Source: an uncultured Verrucomicrobiota bacterium (GTDB taxonomy: Bacteria; Verrucomicrobiota; Verrucomicrobiia; Opitutales; Seribacteraceae). Taken from it: a DNA stretch of 64,000 bases. The stretch covers positions 1 through 64,000 of the forward strand of contig CACHJU010000007.1 of assembly GCA_902580225.1 (NCBI GenBank). Direction: 5' to 3'. Positions 26,055-35,049 of this stretch are shown here, in pieces. A program made the position numbers and the translations under genes. The first letter of the stretch is position 1; each line of letters opens with the position of its first letter. The notes below the pieces were generated by a model. The model was not told the origin of the DNA and made no database searches. It saw only the letters and a program-made list of their open reading frames with translations.

Positions 26055-26999
26055 ATGAAAACATCATCTACATTAATCAGTACGATTATTTTTTTAATAC
26101 AGTCATGCTCAGACCGAAATAAGGATGAAGTTAATTTAAGCTATGATAATAATTCCTCGCTTTCCGTTGAGACACTCAATATTGCCTTAAAGCCAAATAA
26201 AGATGTACAAGGACAAAGAAATGATGAAAAAATTCTCGGAGACGCACTATCCGAAATAATTGGAATTCCAGTAAACATTACAACCCCAAGTAACAAAGCT
26301 ATCATTGAAGCTGGTCTAGCCAACAAAACCATTGACATTGGCTATGTGAGTTCAAGCGATGCCATTTCGTTTACGGATAATGAAGTTGGAGAAGTTTTAC
26401 TTGCGGGTCTTCACAAAAGCACGGATCCGGATGGGAAAGAATACGAAGGTCCCTTTTATTATAGTGTTTGGCTTTCATTAAAAGATCGCCCCTATCAAAG
26501 TGTGGCTGATTTAAGAGGAAAAAAGATCGCATTTTCCTCAAGAACGAGTACATCAGGCTTTCTTGTTCCATGTTGGGACCTGATTACAAAAGAATTAATT
26601 CTAGAAGGTGATTCACTACAAGATTTCTTTGGAGAAAATAATATTTTTTTCGGTAATGGATATGTAACTGCGGTCGAGCAGGTTCTTGAGGAGAAAGCCG
26701 AAGCTGCTGCAGTCAGTTACTATGTCTTCGACAAAGATAAACATTTAACCATAGAACAAAGGAAAAGGCTTAAAGTTGTTCAAAGACAGGGACCTGTAGC
26801 CTCTCATACCTTTTGTGCAAGAATGTCTCTTCCTGAATCGGACCGTAAAATAATCAAGAATGCCCTACTTGAAATCGTAGAAGAAAAGCCCAAGTTAAGT
26901 CACAGTTTATTCGGAGGCACTTTGACCTCGGTTGATCCAATTGAACATTTAAGTGCTCCCAGAGAAGCCAAGTCAAAGGTGTCCAAAATTATCAAATAA
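26055..26999 (+). CDS. Phosphate/phosphonate-type ABC transporter substrate-binding lipoprotein (PhnD-like)
   Basis: 314 aa lipoprotein (signal ending FLIQSC). The PhnD-type fold is shown by LNIALKPNKDVQGQR, IDIGYVSSSDAISF, LRGKKIAFSSRTSTSGFLVP and VTAVEQVLEEKAEAAAVSYY. PhnD proteins bind phosphonates, phosphite or related oxyanions. It heads an operon with a PhnC-type ATPase and PhnE-type permease. No C-P lyase or phosphonatase genes are visible, so the ligand cannot be fixed. Confidence 0.87.
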   Translation: MKTSSTLISTIIFLIQSCSDRNKDEVNLSYDNNSSLSVETLNIALKPNKDVQGQRNDEKILGDALSEIIGIPVNITTPSNKAIIEAGLANKTIDIGYVSSSDAISFTDNEVGEVLLAGLHKSTDPDGKEYEGPFYYSVWLSLKDRPYQSVADLRGKKIAFSSRTSTSGFLVPCWDLITKELILEGDSLQDFFGENNIFFGNGYVTAVEQVLEEKAEAAAVSYYVFDKDKHLTIEQRKRLKVVQRQGPVASHTFCARMSLPESDRKIIKNALLEIVEEKPKLSHSLFGGTLTSVDPIEHLSAPREAKSKVSKIIK

Positions 27000-27039
27000 C
27001 CGGAAAAATTACCTTAATAAGGGAATTACTCTTTTTGTG

Positions 27040-27741
27040 ATGTCCTGTCTAAAAACAAAAGACTTAGGTTTACGGCGAAATGAAAGATGGTTATTTAAAA
27101 ACCTTAATCTTAACATTCCCGCAGGATCAGTTGTCGCAATTTTAGGTCCCTCAGGGGTAGGAAAATCTAGTCTTATCTCCTGTCTGTCCGGTTCTGAATC
27201 GCCCACGGAAGGTGAGATAAATTTCGAATGTAAGGCAGGGGAAATACGAAACCCAGAAAATATCAGTCCTGAACTTGGTATTATTTTTCAAAGTCTGCGG
27301 TTAACCGAACATGTAACGGTTCTAGAAAATGTACTTTACGGAAAAATTGCCCAATATGGATTAAAAGAATCTTTTTTTGGATTTCCCGAAAGTGATAAGA
27401 ATATAGCCTATGAAACGCTGAAAGAATTAGGCATTGCACACTTAGCCTACAAATGGACATCTCAAACTTCTGGGGGAGAAAAACAGAGGACTGCTATCGC
27501 CCGTACTCTTTTTCAAGATCCAAAATTCATTCTCGCTGATGAACCAGTTTCAAACCTTGATAACTATTATTCAGGCAGAGTTATGGGACTTTTTCGAAAT
27601 CTAGCATCTCAGGAAAAAAAAATCATATTCTGTGCTCTGCATGACCCTCAACTTATTTCACGCTTTGCAAATTATGCATTGAGCTTAAACCCTGAACGCC
27701 CAGAAAATTGGAATTTAAGGGAAATAAAACCAAAGCTATGA
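27040..27741 (+). CDS. Phosphonate-type ABC transporter ATP-binding protein (PhnC-like)
   Basis: About 233 aa from ATG 27040. A longer in-frame reading from 26953 overlaps the PhnD-like gene and lacks ATPase-like sequence. Walker A is LGPSGVGKSSL, signature TSGGEKQRTAIARTL, Walker B FILADEPVSNLD, and the switch histidine is in FCALHDPQL. The closest ABC class by gene context is PhnC. It ends in an ATGA overlap with the permease gene. Confidence 0.9.
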   Translation: MSCLKTKDLGLRRNERWLFKNLNLNIPAGSVVAILGPSGVGKSSLISCLSGSESPTEGEINFECKAGEIRNPENISPELGIIFQSLRLTEHVTVLENVLYGKIAQYGLKESFFGFPESDKNIAYETLKELGIAHLAYKWTSQTSGGEKQRTAIARTLFQDPKFILADEPVSNLDNYYSGRVMGLFRNLASQEKKIIFCALHDPQLISRFANYALSLNPERPENWNLREIKPKL

Positions 27742-28580
27742 GTGCGAATCCAAAACATATCAGAGAATCCCAGGGATTGCCTACACGGAAATGGTATGAA
27801 AGACTCAATTTTCTAAATGTTTTAATCATCATATTCTTATTCTTGACCTTATATTCAGGTAAAAACTTAGTTCAAGAAAATCGTTCAGCTGATGTAATGG
27901 CGGGAATCGATTATTTTCTAAAAAAATTTTTCCCGCCCGACTTTTCTAATTTTCATCTTATTTTAGAATCGCTTGCAGAAACTTTTCAAATCGCAATTGT
28001 TTCGACTTTTATTGCTGTGATACTTTCCCTAATTATATCAACGGCAGCTTCCAGAAATATTTCACCCGCCTGGTTAGTTCAGACAACTCGAATGTTTCTT
28101 AATGTAACTCGCACCCTACCAAGCCTTATTTGGGCTTTTTTATTGGTTATATTTTTTGGCCCAACTCCTATTGCAGGTGTTCTTGCACTCACCTTCTACA
28201 GTCTCGGCTATCTGGGGAAATTTTTCAGCGAGAGTTTTGAATCAATGGATATAAAAGTTGCGAGAGGGCTTAAACTTATTGGGGCGGGCCCAATTCAAGC
28301 TTTCCTCTACGGCCTCTGGCCCAATGTCAAAGCTCAGGTATGGAGTCAGTCATTATGGATGCTTGAATATAACATACGTTCCGCGAGTATTATAGGATTG
28401 GTCGGAGCCGGAGGAATTGGGATGGAATTAAATAAAGCGATGGAAATGGCCAGCGGATTTCAACGGGTTACTGCAATTCTTATCTGCATCCTATTCATCG
28501 TGATTACATTGGATTTATTGGGGCAGGCGATTCGTCGATGGATTACCCAAAAAATTAGCCCAAAGTCAATTTCAGATTAA
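27738..28580 (+). CDS. Phosphonate-type ABC transporter permease (PhnE-like)
   Basis: 280 aa from ATG 27738, which overlaps the stop of the ATPase gene. About six hydrophobic helices are present. The PhnE/BPD motif region includes ARGLKLIGAGPIQAFLYGLW, then EYNIRSASIIGLVGAGGIGM, which fits the EAA loop and the following conserved helix. It completes a minimal importer (binding protein, ATPase, permease). It converges with the M20 peptidase gene and overlaps it by 9 nt. Confidence 0.9.
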   Translation: MSANPKHIRESQGLPTRKWYERLNFLNVLIIIFLFLTLYSGKNLVQENRSADVMAGIDYFLKKFFPPDFSNFHLILESLAETFQIAIVSTFIAVILSLIISTAASRNISPAWLVQTTRMFLNVTRTLPSLIWAFLLVIFFGPTPIAGVLALTFYSLGYLGKFFSESFESMDIKVARGLKLIGAGPIQAFLYGLWPNVKAQVWSQSLWMLEYNIRSASIIGLVGAGGIGMELNKAMEMASGFQRVTAILICILFIVITLDLLGQAIRRWITQKISPKSISD

Positions 28581-29945
28581 CTTCTTAAAGAATTCTTCAA
28601 AAGAATCAATCGCACGATTCATAATTCCAAGATGAAAACTTTCGTTAGGTGCGTGTAAATTATCTTCATTGGTAAACAGGCCAATCATCAAAGAGTCCAA
28701 TCCAGCTAATTCTTTCAGATCCTGAATGATGGGAATGCTACCACCTTCCCGTAAATAAATAGGATGATTCTTAAATTTTGCCTCAATGCAAGCTTCCGCA
28801 ACTTTAAATGCTTTTTTCATTAAAACACTCTCTTTACCATTAGAACCTGGTTTGCCGGGAGGAATCACTACATAGGGATCCCCACCACCCTTTATCTGAA
28901 CCTCAACCCGGACAGCAGATGAACAGGATTTGATGATAGCATTTTTAACATTTTCTGCAATCTCCTCAGATTTTTGATCCGGAACTAAACGGCAGGTTAT
29001 CTTGGCAAAGGCTTCAGAAGGGATAACCGTTTTCGAGCCCTCTCCTTGATAACCTCCTCCTATTCCGTTAAATTCTAGCGTTGGACAAAATCTTATTGCT
29101 TCAAACGGTGAATAGCCAGAAGGAGGGAAAAAATCAGGCACTCCGAGAAAATGGGCGTAATCTTCTTCCTTTACAGGTAACTTCGACAGTTCATCTCTTT
29201 CCCATTGTTCAGGAGGACGTACAGAATCATAAAACCCGGGAACAGTGACACGACCATTTTCATCGTGTAAGGAAGAGCAGACCTTCATTAGAGCCTGAAT
29301 TGGATTTAACAAGGCACCCCCATGAACCCCAGAATGTAGATCTTGCTTAGGTCCAAAAATTTGGACTTCCATAGCACTAAGTCCACGTAAACCAGTAGTG
29401 ATGACCAATTGATCCGGGTTTGGACTACCTGTATCCGAAACTAATAGCAGATCACCCATCAATCTATGCTTTTGCTCCTCCAAGAATCCTCTAAAACTAG
29501 GGCTGCCAATTTCCTCTTCCCCTTCGATCAAATAAGTGATGTGGATTGGATAATCAGGAATTTCATTGAATACCCTTGCTAATGCGGACATATGTACAAT
29601 TTGAGGCCCCTTGTTGTCTGCTGCTCCCCGTCCATACAACCTCCCATCTCTTACTTCAGCCTTAAAGGGTTCGGATTTCCATAAATCAAGAGGATCCGGG
29701 GGCTGCACATCATAATGCCCATAAATAACTAACCGAGGCCATTTAGGATCACCTCGGGTAGCCAGAATAATTGGATTTATAGGAGTGTCAACAAGGTCAA
29801 CATCGAAGCCAAGTTCTTTTAGACGTAAACAGGCAAATTCTCGTGCACCCACCACTCCGGATGCAAACTTTGAGTCTGCAGAAACACTTGGATGTTCGAC
29901 ATATTGCTGAAGTGCATCGACAGGTGAATTCAACAAAATACTCAT
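28572..29945 (-). CDS. M20-family metallopeptidase (dipeptidase-like)
   Basis: 457 aa. Metal site motifs are VIYGHYDVQPP (about 73-83), GRGAADNKGP (about 104-113) and LIEGEEEIGSPSF (about 140-152), with a late histidine in NEDNLHAPNE. It matches the dipeptidase/CNDP-like branch of M20, which hydrolyses small peptides with two zinc or manganese ions. No signal peptide is seen, so it is probably cytoplasmic. The start overlaps the M48 gene stop (ATGA), linking the two peptidases. Confidence 0.92.
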   Translation of the reverse strand: MSILLNSPVDALQQYVEHPSVSADSKFASGVVGAREFACLRLKELGFDVDLVDTPINPIILATRGDPKWPRLVIYGHYDVQPPDPLDLWKSEPFKAEVRDGRLYGRGAADNKGPQIVHMSALARVFNEIPDYPIHITYLIEGEEEIGSPSFRGFLEEQKHRLMGDLLLVSDTGSPNPDQLVITTGLRGLSAMEVQIFGPKQDLHSGVHGGALLNPIQALMKVCSSLHDENGRVTVPGFYDSVRPPEQWERDELSKLPVKEEDYAHFLGVPDFFPPSGYSPFEAIRFCPTLEFNGIGGGYQGEGSKTVIPSEAFAKITCRLVPDQKSEEIAENVKNAIIKSCSSAVRVEVQIKGGGDPYVVIPPGKPGSNGKESVLMKKAFKVAEACIEAKFKNHPIYLREGGSIPIIQDLKELAGLDSLMIGLFTNEDNLHAPNESFHLGIMNRAIDSFEEFFKKLI

Positions 29946-30733
29946 GGGTTTGGAACCTCTCCCCGAGCGAGCTTTGCATTCCGATAAATAGCCAAGGCAC
30001 GGTCCATATTTGACCTTAGAAAATCGATACGATTTCCAGGATTTGGGTGTGTAGAGAGAAATTCAGGCATTTTTCTTTTTTTCCTGCTCTCCATTTTCTC
30101 CCAGAAAGAAATAGCTGCTCTGGGATCATATCCAGCCATCGCAGAATAATACAAACCCCTATGGTCTGCCTCTCTTTCCTGCGAACGGGAAAAAGGTAAG
30201 GCCATGCCTAATGTGGTACCCACACCATAAGCTCCGGTAGCAAGAACTCGATCTGTACCACTCTTGTTTCGCATTGCCGTGTTTAAAATTACTCCTCCCA
30301 AGGCAATTCCCATAGCCTGTGACATTCTTTTGTTACTGTGACGGAATGCAACATGAGCAATTTCATGACCTAATACTGCGGCCACTTCATCCTCGTTTCC
30401 ATTGGCTAGAGTTAATAGACCAGAATTCACTCCCACTTTCCCGCCTGGCATCGCAAAGGCATTAGGTTCACTCTTTTCAAATAGCACAAATTCCCAATCT
30501 GTTCCGGGAAGGTCAACTTGTGCCACACCTGCAATTCTTCTCCCAATTCTATTAATCATCGTCTGGTGAGATTGATTATTTGAAATTTGTTCAGATTTCT
30601 TCATTTGAGAAAACTGTTTTTTTGAACGTTTTGCCAGACTCTCGTCAGAGAGCATGGCGGTCCCGCACCCTGAAAACATTAAATTACAAAAAATAAGGGC
30701 GAATGAAGTTAAATAAATATTTTTTTTCAACAT
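29942..30733 (-). CDS. M48-family metalloprotease, lipoprotein
   Basis: 263 aa. The signal ends in a lipobox LMFSGC (Cys at about 22). The zinc motif HEIAH (in VLGHEIAHVAFRHS) and the third ligand in SREQEADHRG are intact. This is the short periplasmic M48 type related to LoiP or the N-terminal domain of BepA, without TPRs. It probably has a role in envelope protein quality control. It is translationally coupled to the downstream dipeptidase. Confidence 0.92.
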   Translation of the reverse strand: MLKKNIYLTSFALIFCNLMFSGCGTAMLSDESLAKRSKKQFSQMKKSEQISNNQSHQTMINRIGRRIAGVAQVDLPGTDWEFVLFEKSEPNAFAMPGGKVGVNSGLLTLANGNEDEVAAVLGHEIAHVAFRHSNKRMSQAMGIALGGVILNTAMRNKSGTDRVLATGAYGVGTTLGMALPFSRSQEREADHRGLYYSAMAGYDPRAAISFWEKMESRKKRKMPEFLSTHPNPGNRIDFLRSNMDRALAIYRNAKLARGEVPNP

Positions 30734-30808
30734 AATTTTGAAGAGGAACTACAATCTATAATTGATAAACAATTTCACCAAACAAAGTGATTATAAATAC
30801 GGATTTTT

Positions 30809-32359
30809 TTAATGACGAAAATGCCTGACCTGGGTAAAAACCATTGCCATATTCCGATCGTTTGCGGCCTCAATCACATCTTCATCCCGCACGCTTCCAC
30901 CAGGTTGTATTGCGGAACTCGCCCCGGCATCAGCGGCCGCAATCAGCCCGTCTGGAAAAGGAAAAAATGCATCCGAAGCGACTGCCGACCCCTCGAGGGA
31001 TAATTGTGCTTCACCTGCTTTCCATACTGCAATCTGGGAACTATCTACTCGGGACATCTGTCCTGCTCCCACACCTAATGTTCGCTCATCACCTGCATAA
31101 ACAATTGCGTTACTTTTTACATGACGTACCACTCGCCATCCGAACAACATGGAACGCCATTCCATCTCATTTGGTTGTCGCTTTGTTACGACTTCGAATT
31201 CTTTGGGGTTAATCCTTTTTTGATCGCGATCCTGAGCAAGAAAGCCTCCTGGTACTGTCCTGATCTCTTGCAAAGTCTCAGGTCCAAAACCGGATTTCGA
31301 AACCAAAAGTCTTAAATTTTTCTTCTTTTGAAAAAGGTCAAGTGCATCGTCCGTAAACCCGGGAGCAATAATTACCTCACAAAATATCTCAGCAATTTTT
31401 TCTGCCAAACCAATATCCAAAGTATTATTGACCACAATAATCCCTCCAAACGGAGCTTGCCTATCAGTCGAAAATGCAAATTCCCAAGCTTTTTCAAGAT
31501 TATCCGCGCTTGCCACTCCACAAGGATTTGTGTGTTTAAGAATGGCGACAGTAGGCCGTTCAAACTCACCTATTAAATAAGCCGAGGAAGAAATATCTAA
31601 AATATTATTGTAGCTCAGTTCTTTTCCCTGCAACTGATCAAAGTAATCTAGGAAATCCCCATAAAGAGCGGCTTGTTGATGAGGATTCTCACCATATCGT
31701 AATGCCATCGACTTTTTAGCCTGAAAATCAAGAGATGAGGGAAAACCGGAAATGGATTCGAGGTTCGGTTCCTCAGATACTTGGTTGGAAAAATAATCAC
31801 TGATTGCCTTATCATAAGAAGAGGTTCTTTGAAAAACTTTTAACGCCAATTCCTTTCGAAGCCACCCCCACTCTTGACCTGAATTCATAGCATCAAGTAT
31901 TCGACTGTAATCAGCAGGATCACAAACGACTGAAACATCACGGTGATTCTTGGCCGCACTCCTAAGCATAGAAGGGCCACCGATATCAATTTGTTCAATC
32001 GCTTCTTCAAATGATACATTGGCCCGAGCAACGGTTTCTTCAAATGGATATAAATTCACTACTACCAGATCAATCAGTGCGATGTCATGTTCTTCAGCTG
32101 CTTTTAAATGTTCAGCATTGTCTCGAAGGCAAAGAAGACCCCCATGAACTTTGGGATGCAAGGTTTTTACTCGGCCATCCATCATTTCGGGAAAGCCGGT
32201 GCGTTCACTAACATCACTCACTTCAACCCCTTCCTCCCTGAGCATTTGAGCAGTTCCACCAGTTGAGAGGAGAATAAAAGAATGATCGTCAACCAAAGAA
32301 CGAGCAAAAGGAATTAGTCCGGTTTTATTACTTACAGAAAGAAGAGCGAATTTTTGCAT
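30809..32359 (-). CDS. purH: Bifunctional AICAR transformylase / IMP cyclohydrolase
   Basis: 516 aa, full length. It catalyses the last two steps of purine synthesis. The N-terminal IMP cyclohydrolase domain begins LLSVSNKTGLIPFARSLV and contains LLSTGGTAQML and RVKTLHPKVHGGLL. The AICAR transformylase part has LRYGENPHQQAALYG, ILKHTNPCGVA and the late DAFFPFPDGL. The gene stands alone on the minus strand with AGAGGG just before the ATG. Long antisense ORFs inside it are shadows. Confidence 0.97.
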   Translation of the reverse strand: MQKFALLSVSNKTGLIPFARSLVDDHSFILLSTGGTAQMLREEGVEVSDVSERTGFPEMMDGRVKTLHPKVHGGLLCLRDNAEHLKAAEEHDIALIDLVVVNLYPFEETVARANVSFEEAIEQIDIGGPSMLRSAAKNHRDVSVVCDPADYSRILDAMNSGQEWGWLRKELALKVFQRTSSYDKAISDYFSNQVSEEPNLESISGFPSSLDFQAKKSMALRYGENPHQQAALYGDFLDYFDQLQGKELSYNNILDISSSAYLIGEFERPTVAILKHTNPCGVASADNLEKAWEFAFSTDRQAPFGGIIVVNNTLDIGLAEKIAEIFCEVIIAPGFTDDALDLFQKKKNLRLLVSKSGFGPETLQEIRTVPGGFLAQDRDQKRINPKEFEVVTKRQPNEMEWRSMLFGWRVVRHVKSNAIVYAGDERTLGVGAGQMSRVDSSQIAVWKAGEAQLSLEGSAVASDAFFPFPDGLIAAADAGASSAIQPGGSVRDEDVIEAANDRNMAMVFTQVRHFRH

Positions 32360-32486
32360 ACCCTCTTCTCTCTTTTCAATGTGGAGTGGGGCAAGCGTTT
32401 TTCGTTCTTTTTAGATATTCCGCTAATTTCAGAAAAAGAATTGGTCTTTTTCGTATGCATGTTATGGTAGAAAAATATTATAAGTT

Positions 32487-32897
32487 TTGAAAGAAGGAAG
32501 CATAGAATTAGAAGGTCTACATGCATCCCTTGATAAGTTGGTTCACCATAAAGAAAAATCAACTGTCAAAGGGATCAATCTTCACGCCTTTATATACTTT
32601 ATATCCGTGAGGAATTTGAGTGATCGCCAAATTACCCTGATGGGAAGAAAATGGATACTTGCGAATAGTGACGGTACCACGACTGTTGTGGAAGGAGATA
32701 AAATTGTTGGCGAAACCCCGACCATAAACCCAGGTAAAACTTTCTCCTACAATAGCTATCATGTTACGCATCTTTCTGCAGAAGCTTCCGGTTCTTTTCA
32801 CGGACTTGATGAATTCAACCAAAAGATCCATGTCAAAATTAAACCCTTTCACTTGGATATCCCCAAGGATGCAAGCATTGATTCGTCCCTTTCATGA
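32487..32897 (+). CDS. apaG: ApaG-domain protein
   Basis: 136 aa with a TTG start. An ApaG/DUF525 beta-sandwich is indicated by ISVRNLSDRQITLMGRKWIL, VEGDKIVGETPTINPGKTFSY and ASGSFHG. ApaG domains occur alone or in F-box proteins, with proposed ligand-binding roles linked to diadenosine tetraphosphate and metal homeostasis. The 3' end overlaps the next start (ATGA). It opens an operon with two RNA-processing enzymes. Confidence 0.88.
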   Translation: MKEGSIELEGLHASLDKLVHHKEKSTVKGINLHAFIYFISVRNLSDRQITLMGRKWILANSDGTTTVVEGDKIVGETPTINPGKTFSYNSYHVTHLSAEASGSFHGLDEFNQKIHVKIKPFHLDIPKDASIDSSLS

Positions 32898-34246
32898 GAT
32901 TTCTCGACCTTAACCCCAATGGGGGTATTGGTGCCAACTGCACAATATGCGAGTCGGAAGGTTTTCGTTTTGCTATCGATTCTGGACTCCATCCAAAGCA
33001 TGCGGGATTCGAATCTATTCCTGCACACTCTAATATTGAGCGTAACAGTATTGATTTTATTATACTTACTCATTGTCATCTTGACCATCTTGGAAGCCTC
33101 CCCATTCTATCCCGTGAGCACCAAGACGCTCCTGTCTTTTTAAGTTATCCGAGTTCTATCCTTGCCCGAAGGATGCTATCCAATTCAATATCGGTTATGA
33201 AAAGACAAAGAAATGAACTGAACCTAAGGGAGCTTCCACTTTACGGTCGAAGTGACCTTTCATCTCTTTATGACCGGATGAAAACTCTTGCTATTAAGAA
33301 GCCATTCACCCTGGAAAAAGATGGTAGATCTATGGATGTGACCCTTCACCACGCCGGTCATGTGGCTGGTGCGGTTTCCGTGGAAATCAAGACTAAAAAA
33401 GAAAAAATTCTTTTCACTGGTGATATTCTTTTTGATGGTCAGCGTACTTTAGAAGGTGCACAGCCATTAATGGAAAAAGTAGACATTCTGGTAACTGAAA
33501 CCACTCGTGGTCTCTCCCAGCGAGCCCCAAGCCGCCATAGAGAGTCAGAAATTGTTAATCTTCTCGAACAATCAAAAAAAACACTGGTTAGAGGTGGGTC
33601 CGTTTTAATTCCAGTCTTTGCACTTGGTCGAATGCAGGAGATGTTAGTAGTTTTGGATGAAGCAATTAAAAGGCGTGCACTTCCAAAAGTACCGGTCTTT
33701 TGTTCCGGATTGGGAATGGATTTAGTAAATCATTTTCATGAAATCTCCAAAAATACAAATCGGATTCGATTTAACCGAAAAGTCCTTAGAAGTTTGGGTG
33801 CTCTACCCTTACCACGCAAGCTTGAACCAGGACGGGAACCGCCTGTGCAAGGAATATATCTTGTGAGCAGTGGAATGCTGGTCGAGCAAACTCCATCCTA
33901 TATCATGGCATCCTCTATGCTGAATGACGACCGTAACAGTATTTTGTTCGTTGGATATTGTGACCCTAGCACTCCAGGTGGACAACTTATTGAAGCCGAG
34001 CACGGGTCTTCTTTTGAATTCGAAGCTTTTGATTGCACCCTTCCAATTAAAGCCACAATTAAACAATTCGATTTAAGCGGACACGCTGACCGGGATCAAT
34101 TGGTTGCTTATGCTGAAAAGCTTTCCCCAAAAAATATTTTTTTGCATCATGGTGATCCGGACGCACGCAAATGGTTTGCTGAAGCACTCGCACCTACGGG
34201 TGCTGAAATTATAGATCCAGCACCTCTTCAATTTTATGAAACCTGA
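32894..34246 (+). CDS. MBL-fold beta-CASP ribonuclease-like protein
   Basis: 450 aa metallo-beta-lactamase fold nuclease. Motif 2 is HCHLDH (60-65), followed by HAGHVAGAVS, FTGDILFD, the beta-CASP motif B-like GHADRDQL and the late HHGDPD. The beta-CASP insertion lies between about 200 and 370. It belongs to the YSH1/CPSF-like group rather than RNase J, since no C-terminal RNase J domain is present. It would cut or trim RNA with two zinc ions. It overlaps apaG by 4 nt and rph by 11 nt. Confidence 0.9.
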   Translation: MRFLDLNPNGGIGANCTICESEGFRFAIDSGLHPKHAGFESIPAHSNIERNSIDFIILTHCHLDHLGSLPILSREHQDAPVFLSYPSSILARRMLSNSISVMKRQRNELNLRELPLYGRSDLSSLYDRMKTLAIKKPFTLEKDGRSMDVTLHHAGHVAGAVSVEIKTKKEKILFTGDILFDGQRTLEGAQPLMEKVDILVTETTRGLSQRAPSRHRESEIVNLLEQSKKTLVRGGSVLIPVFALGRMQEMLVVLDEAIKRRALPKVPVFCSGLGMDLVNHFHEISKNTNRIRFNRKVLRSLGALPLPRKLEPGREPPVQGIYLVSSGMLVEQTPSYIMASSMLNDDRNSILFVGYCDPSTPGGQLIEAEHGSSFEFEAFDCTLPIKATIKQFDLSGHADRDQLVAYAEKLSPKNIFLHHGDPDARKWFAEALAPTGAEIIDPAPLQFYET

Positions 34247-35027
34247 TAATTCTGAAACATCTCCTCTTGCTGAACAGCTTAATCAAATTTTCGCACGTCC
34301 TTCCGGACGCTCAATGAATGAAATGCGCGAAGTTTCCTTTCAAACAAATATCGCTCCACATGCCAATGGGTCAGTCCTTTGCTCTTTTGGAAACACCCAA
34401 GTTATCTGTGCTGCAATGGTCGAGGATCGGGTGCCTGGTTGGATGCGCCAGCAAAAAGTGGGGGGGGGCTGGCTGACTGCCGAGTACAGTATGCTCCCCT
34501 ACTCTACCCTTTACAGAAAAGACCGACCCATTAGTAAAGGTAAACAGGATGGAAGAAATATTGAAATCCAACGGCTTATTGGCCGTTCACTTCGTGCGGT
34601 TATAGATCTTAAAAAATTCCCTGATAAAACCCTTTGGATTGACTGCGATGTCCTGCGTGCTGACGGCGGAACCAGAACTGCATCAATAACCGGTGCCTGG
34701 CTTGCTACCCGAATAGCCATAAACGATCTACTCGCCAATCGAAAACTGAAGGAAGATCCCATTTTAGATCATCTTGCTGCTATCAGTGTTGGGGTATACA
34801 AGGATCAATGCTTGCTTGACTTAGACTATCCAGAAGATAGGGATGCAACTGTTGATGCAAATGTTGTCATGACTGGATCAGGTCAATTTGTAGAAATCCA
34901 ATCATCCGGAGAAGAGGCGTCATTTTCAAGGTCACAGTTAGAAGAAATGCTTTCCCTTTCCGAAAAAGGAGTGAGTGAATTAGTTGCACTTCAAAAAAAG
35001 CAACTCAATTCTAGCAAATTAAACTGA
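34236..35027 (+). CDS. rph: Ribonuclease PH
   Basis: 263 aa. A 3'-to-5' phosphorolytic exoribonuclease that trims tRNA 3' ends. Family motifs are GSVLCSFGNTQVICAAMVED, GGGWLTAEYSMLPYST, the RNIEIQRLIGRSLRA region, DGGTRTASITGAW and the late EIQSSGEEASFSR. The N-terminus has about 15-20 residues beyond the common MRPDGR start, and the usual RPDGR reads RPSGR here. The gene is the last of the apaG-nuclease-rph unit. Confidence 0.95.
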   Translation: MKPDNSETSPLAEQLNQIFARPSGRSMNEMREVSFQTNIAPHANGSVLCSFGNTQVICAAMVEDRVPGWMRQQKVGGGWLTAEYSMLPYSTLYRKDRPISKGKQDGRNIEIQRLIGRSLRAVIDLKKFPDKTLWIDCDVLRADGGTRTASITGAWLATRIAINDLLANRKLKEDPILDHLAAISVGVYKDQCLLDLDYPEDRDATVDANVVMTGSGQFVEIQSSGEEASFSRSQLEEMLSLSEKGVSELVALQKKQLNSSKLN

Positions 35028-35049
35028 AAATTGACTACCGTACCTTATT

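Noticed and set aside
30844-31212. Plus-strand ORF of 122 aa inside purH
   Set aside because: It lies fully antisense to the firm purH reading frame and shows no recognisable motif.
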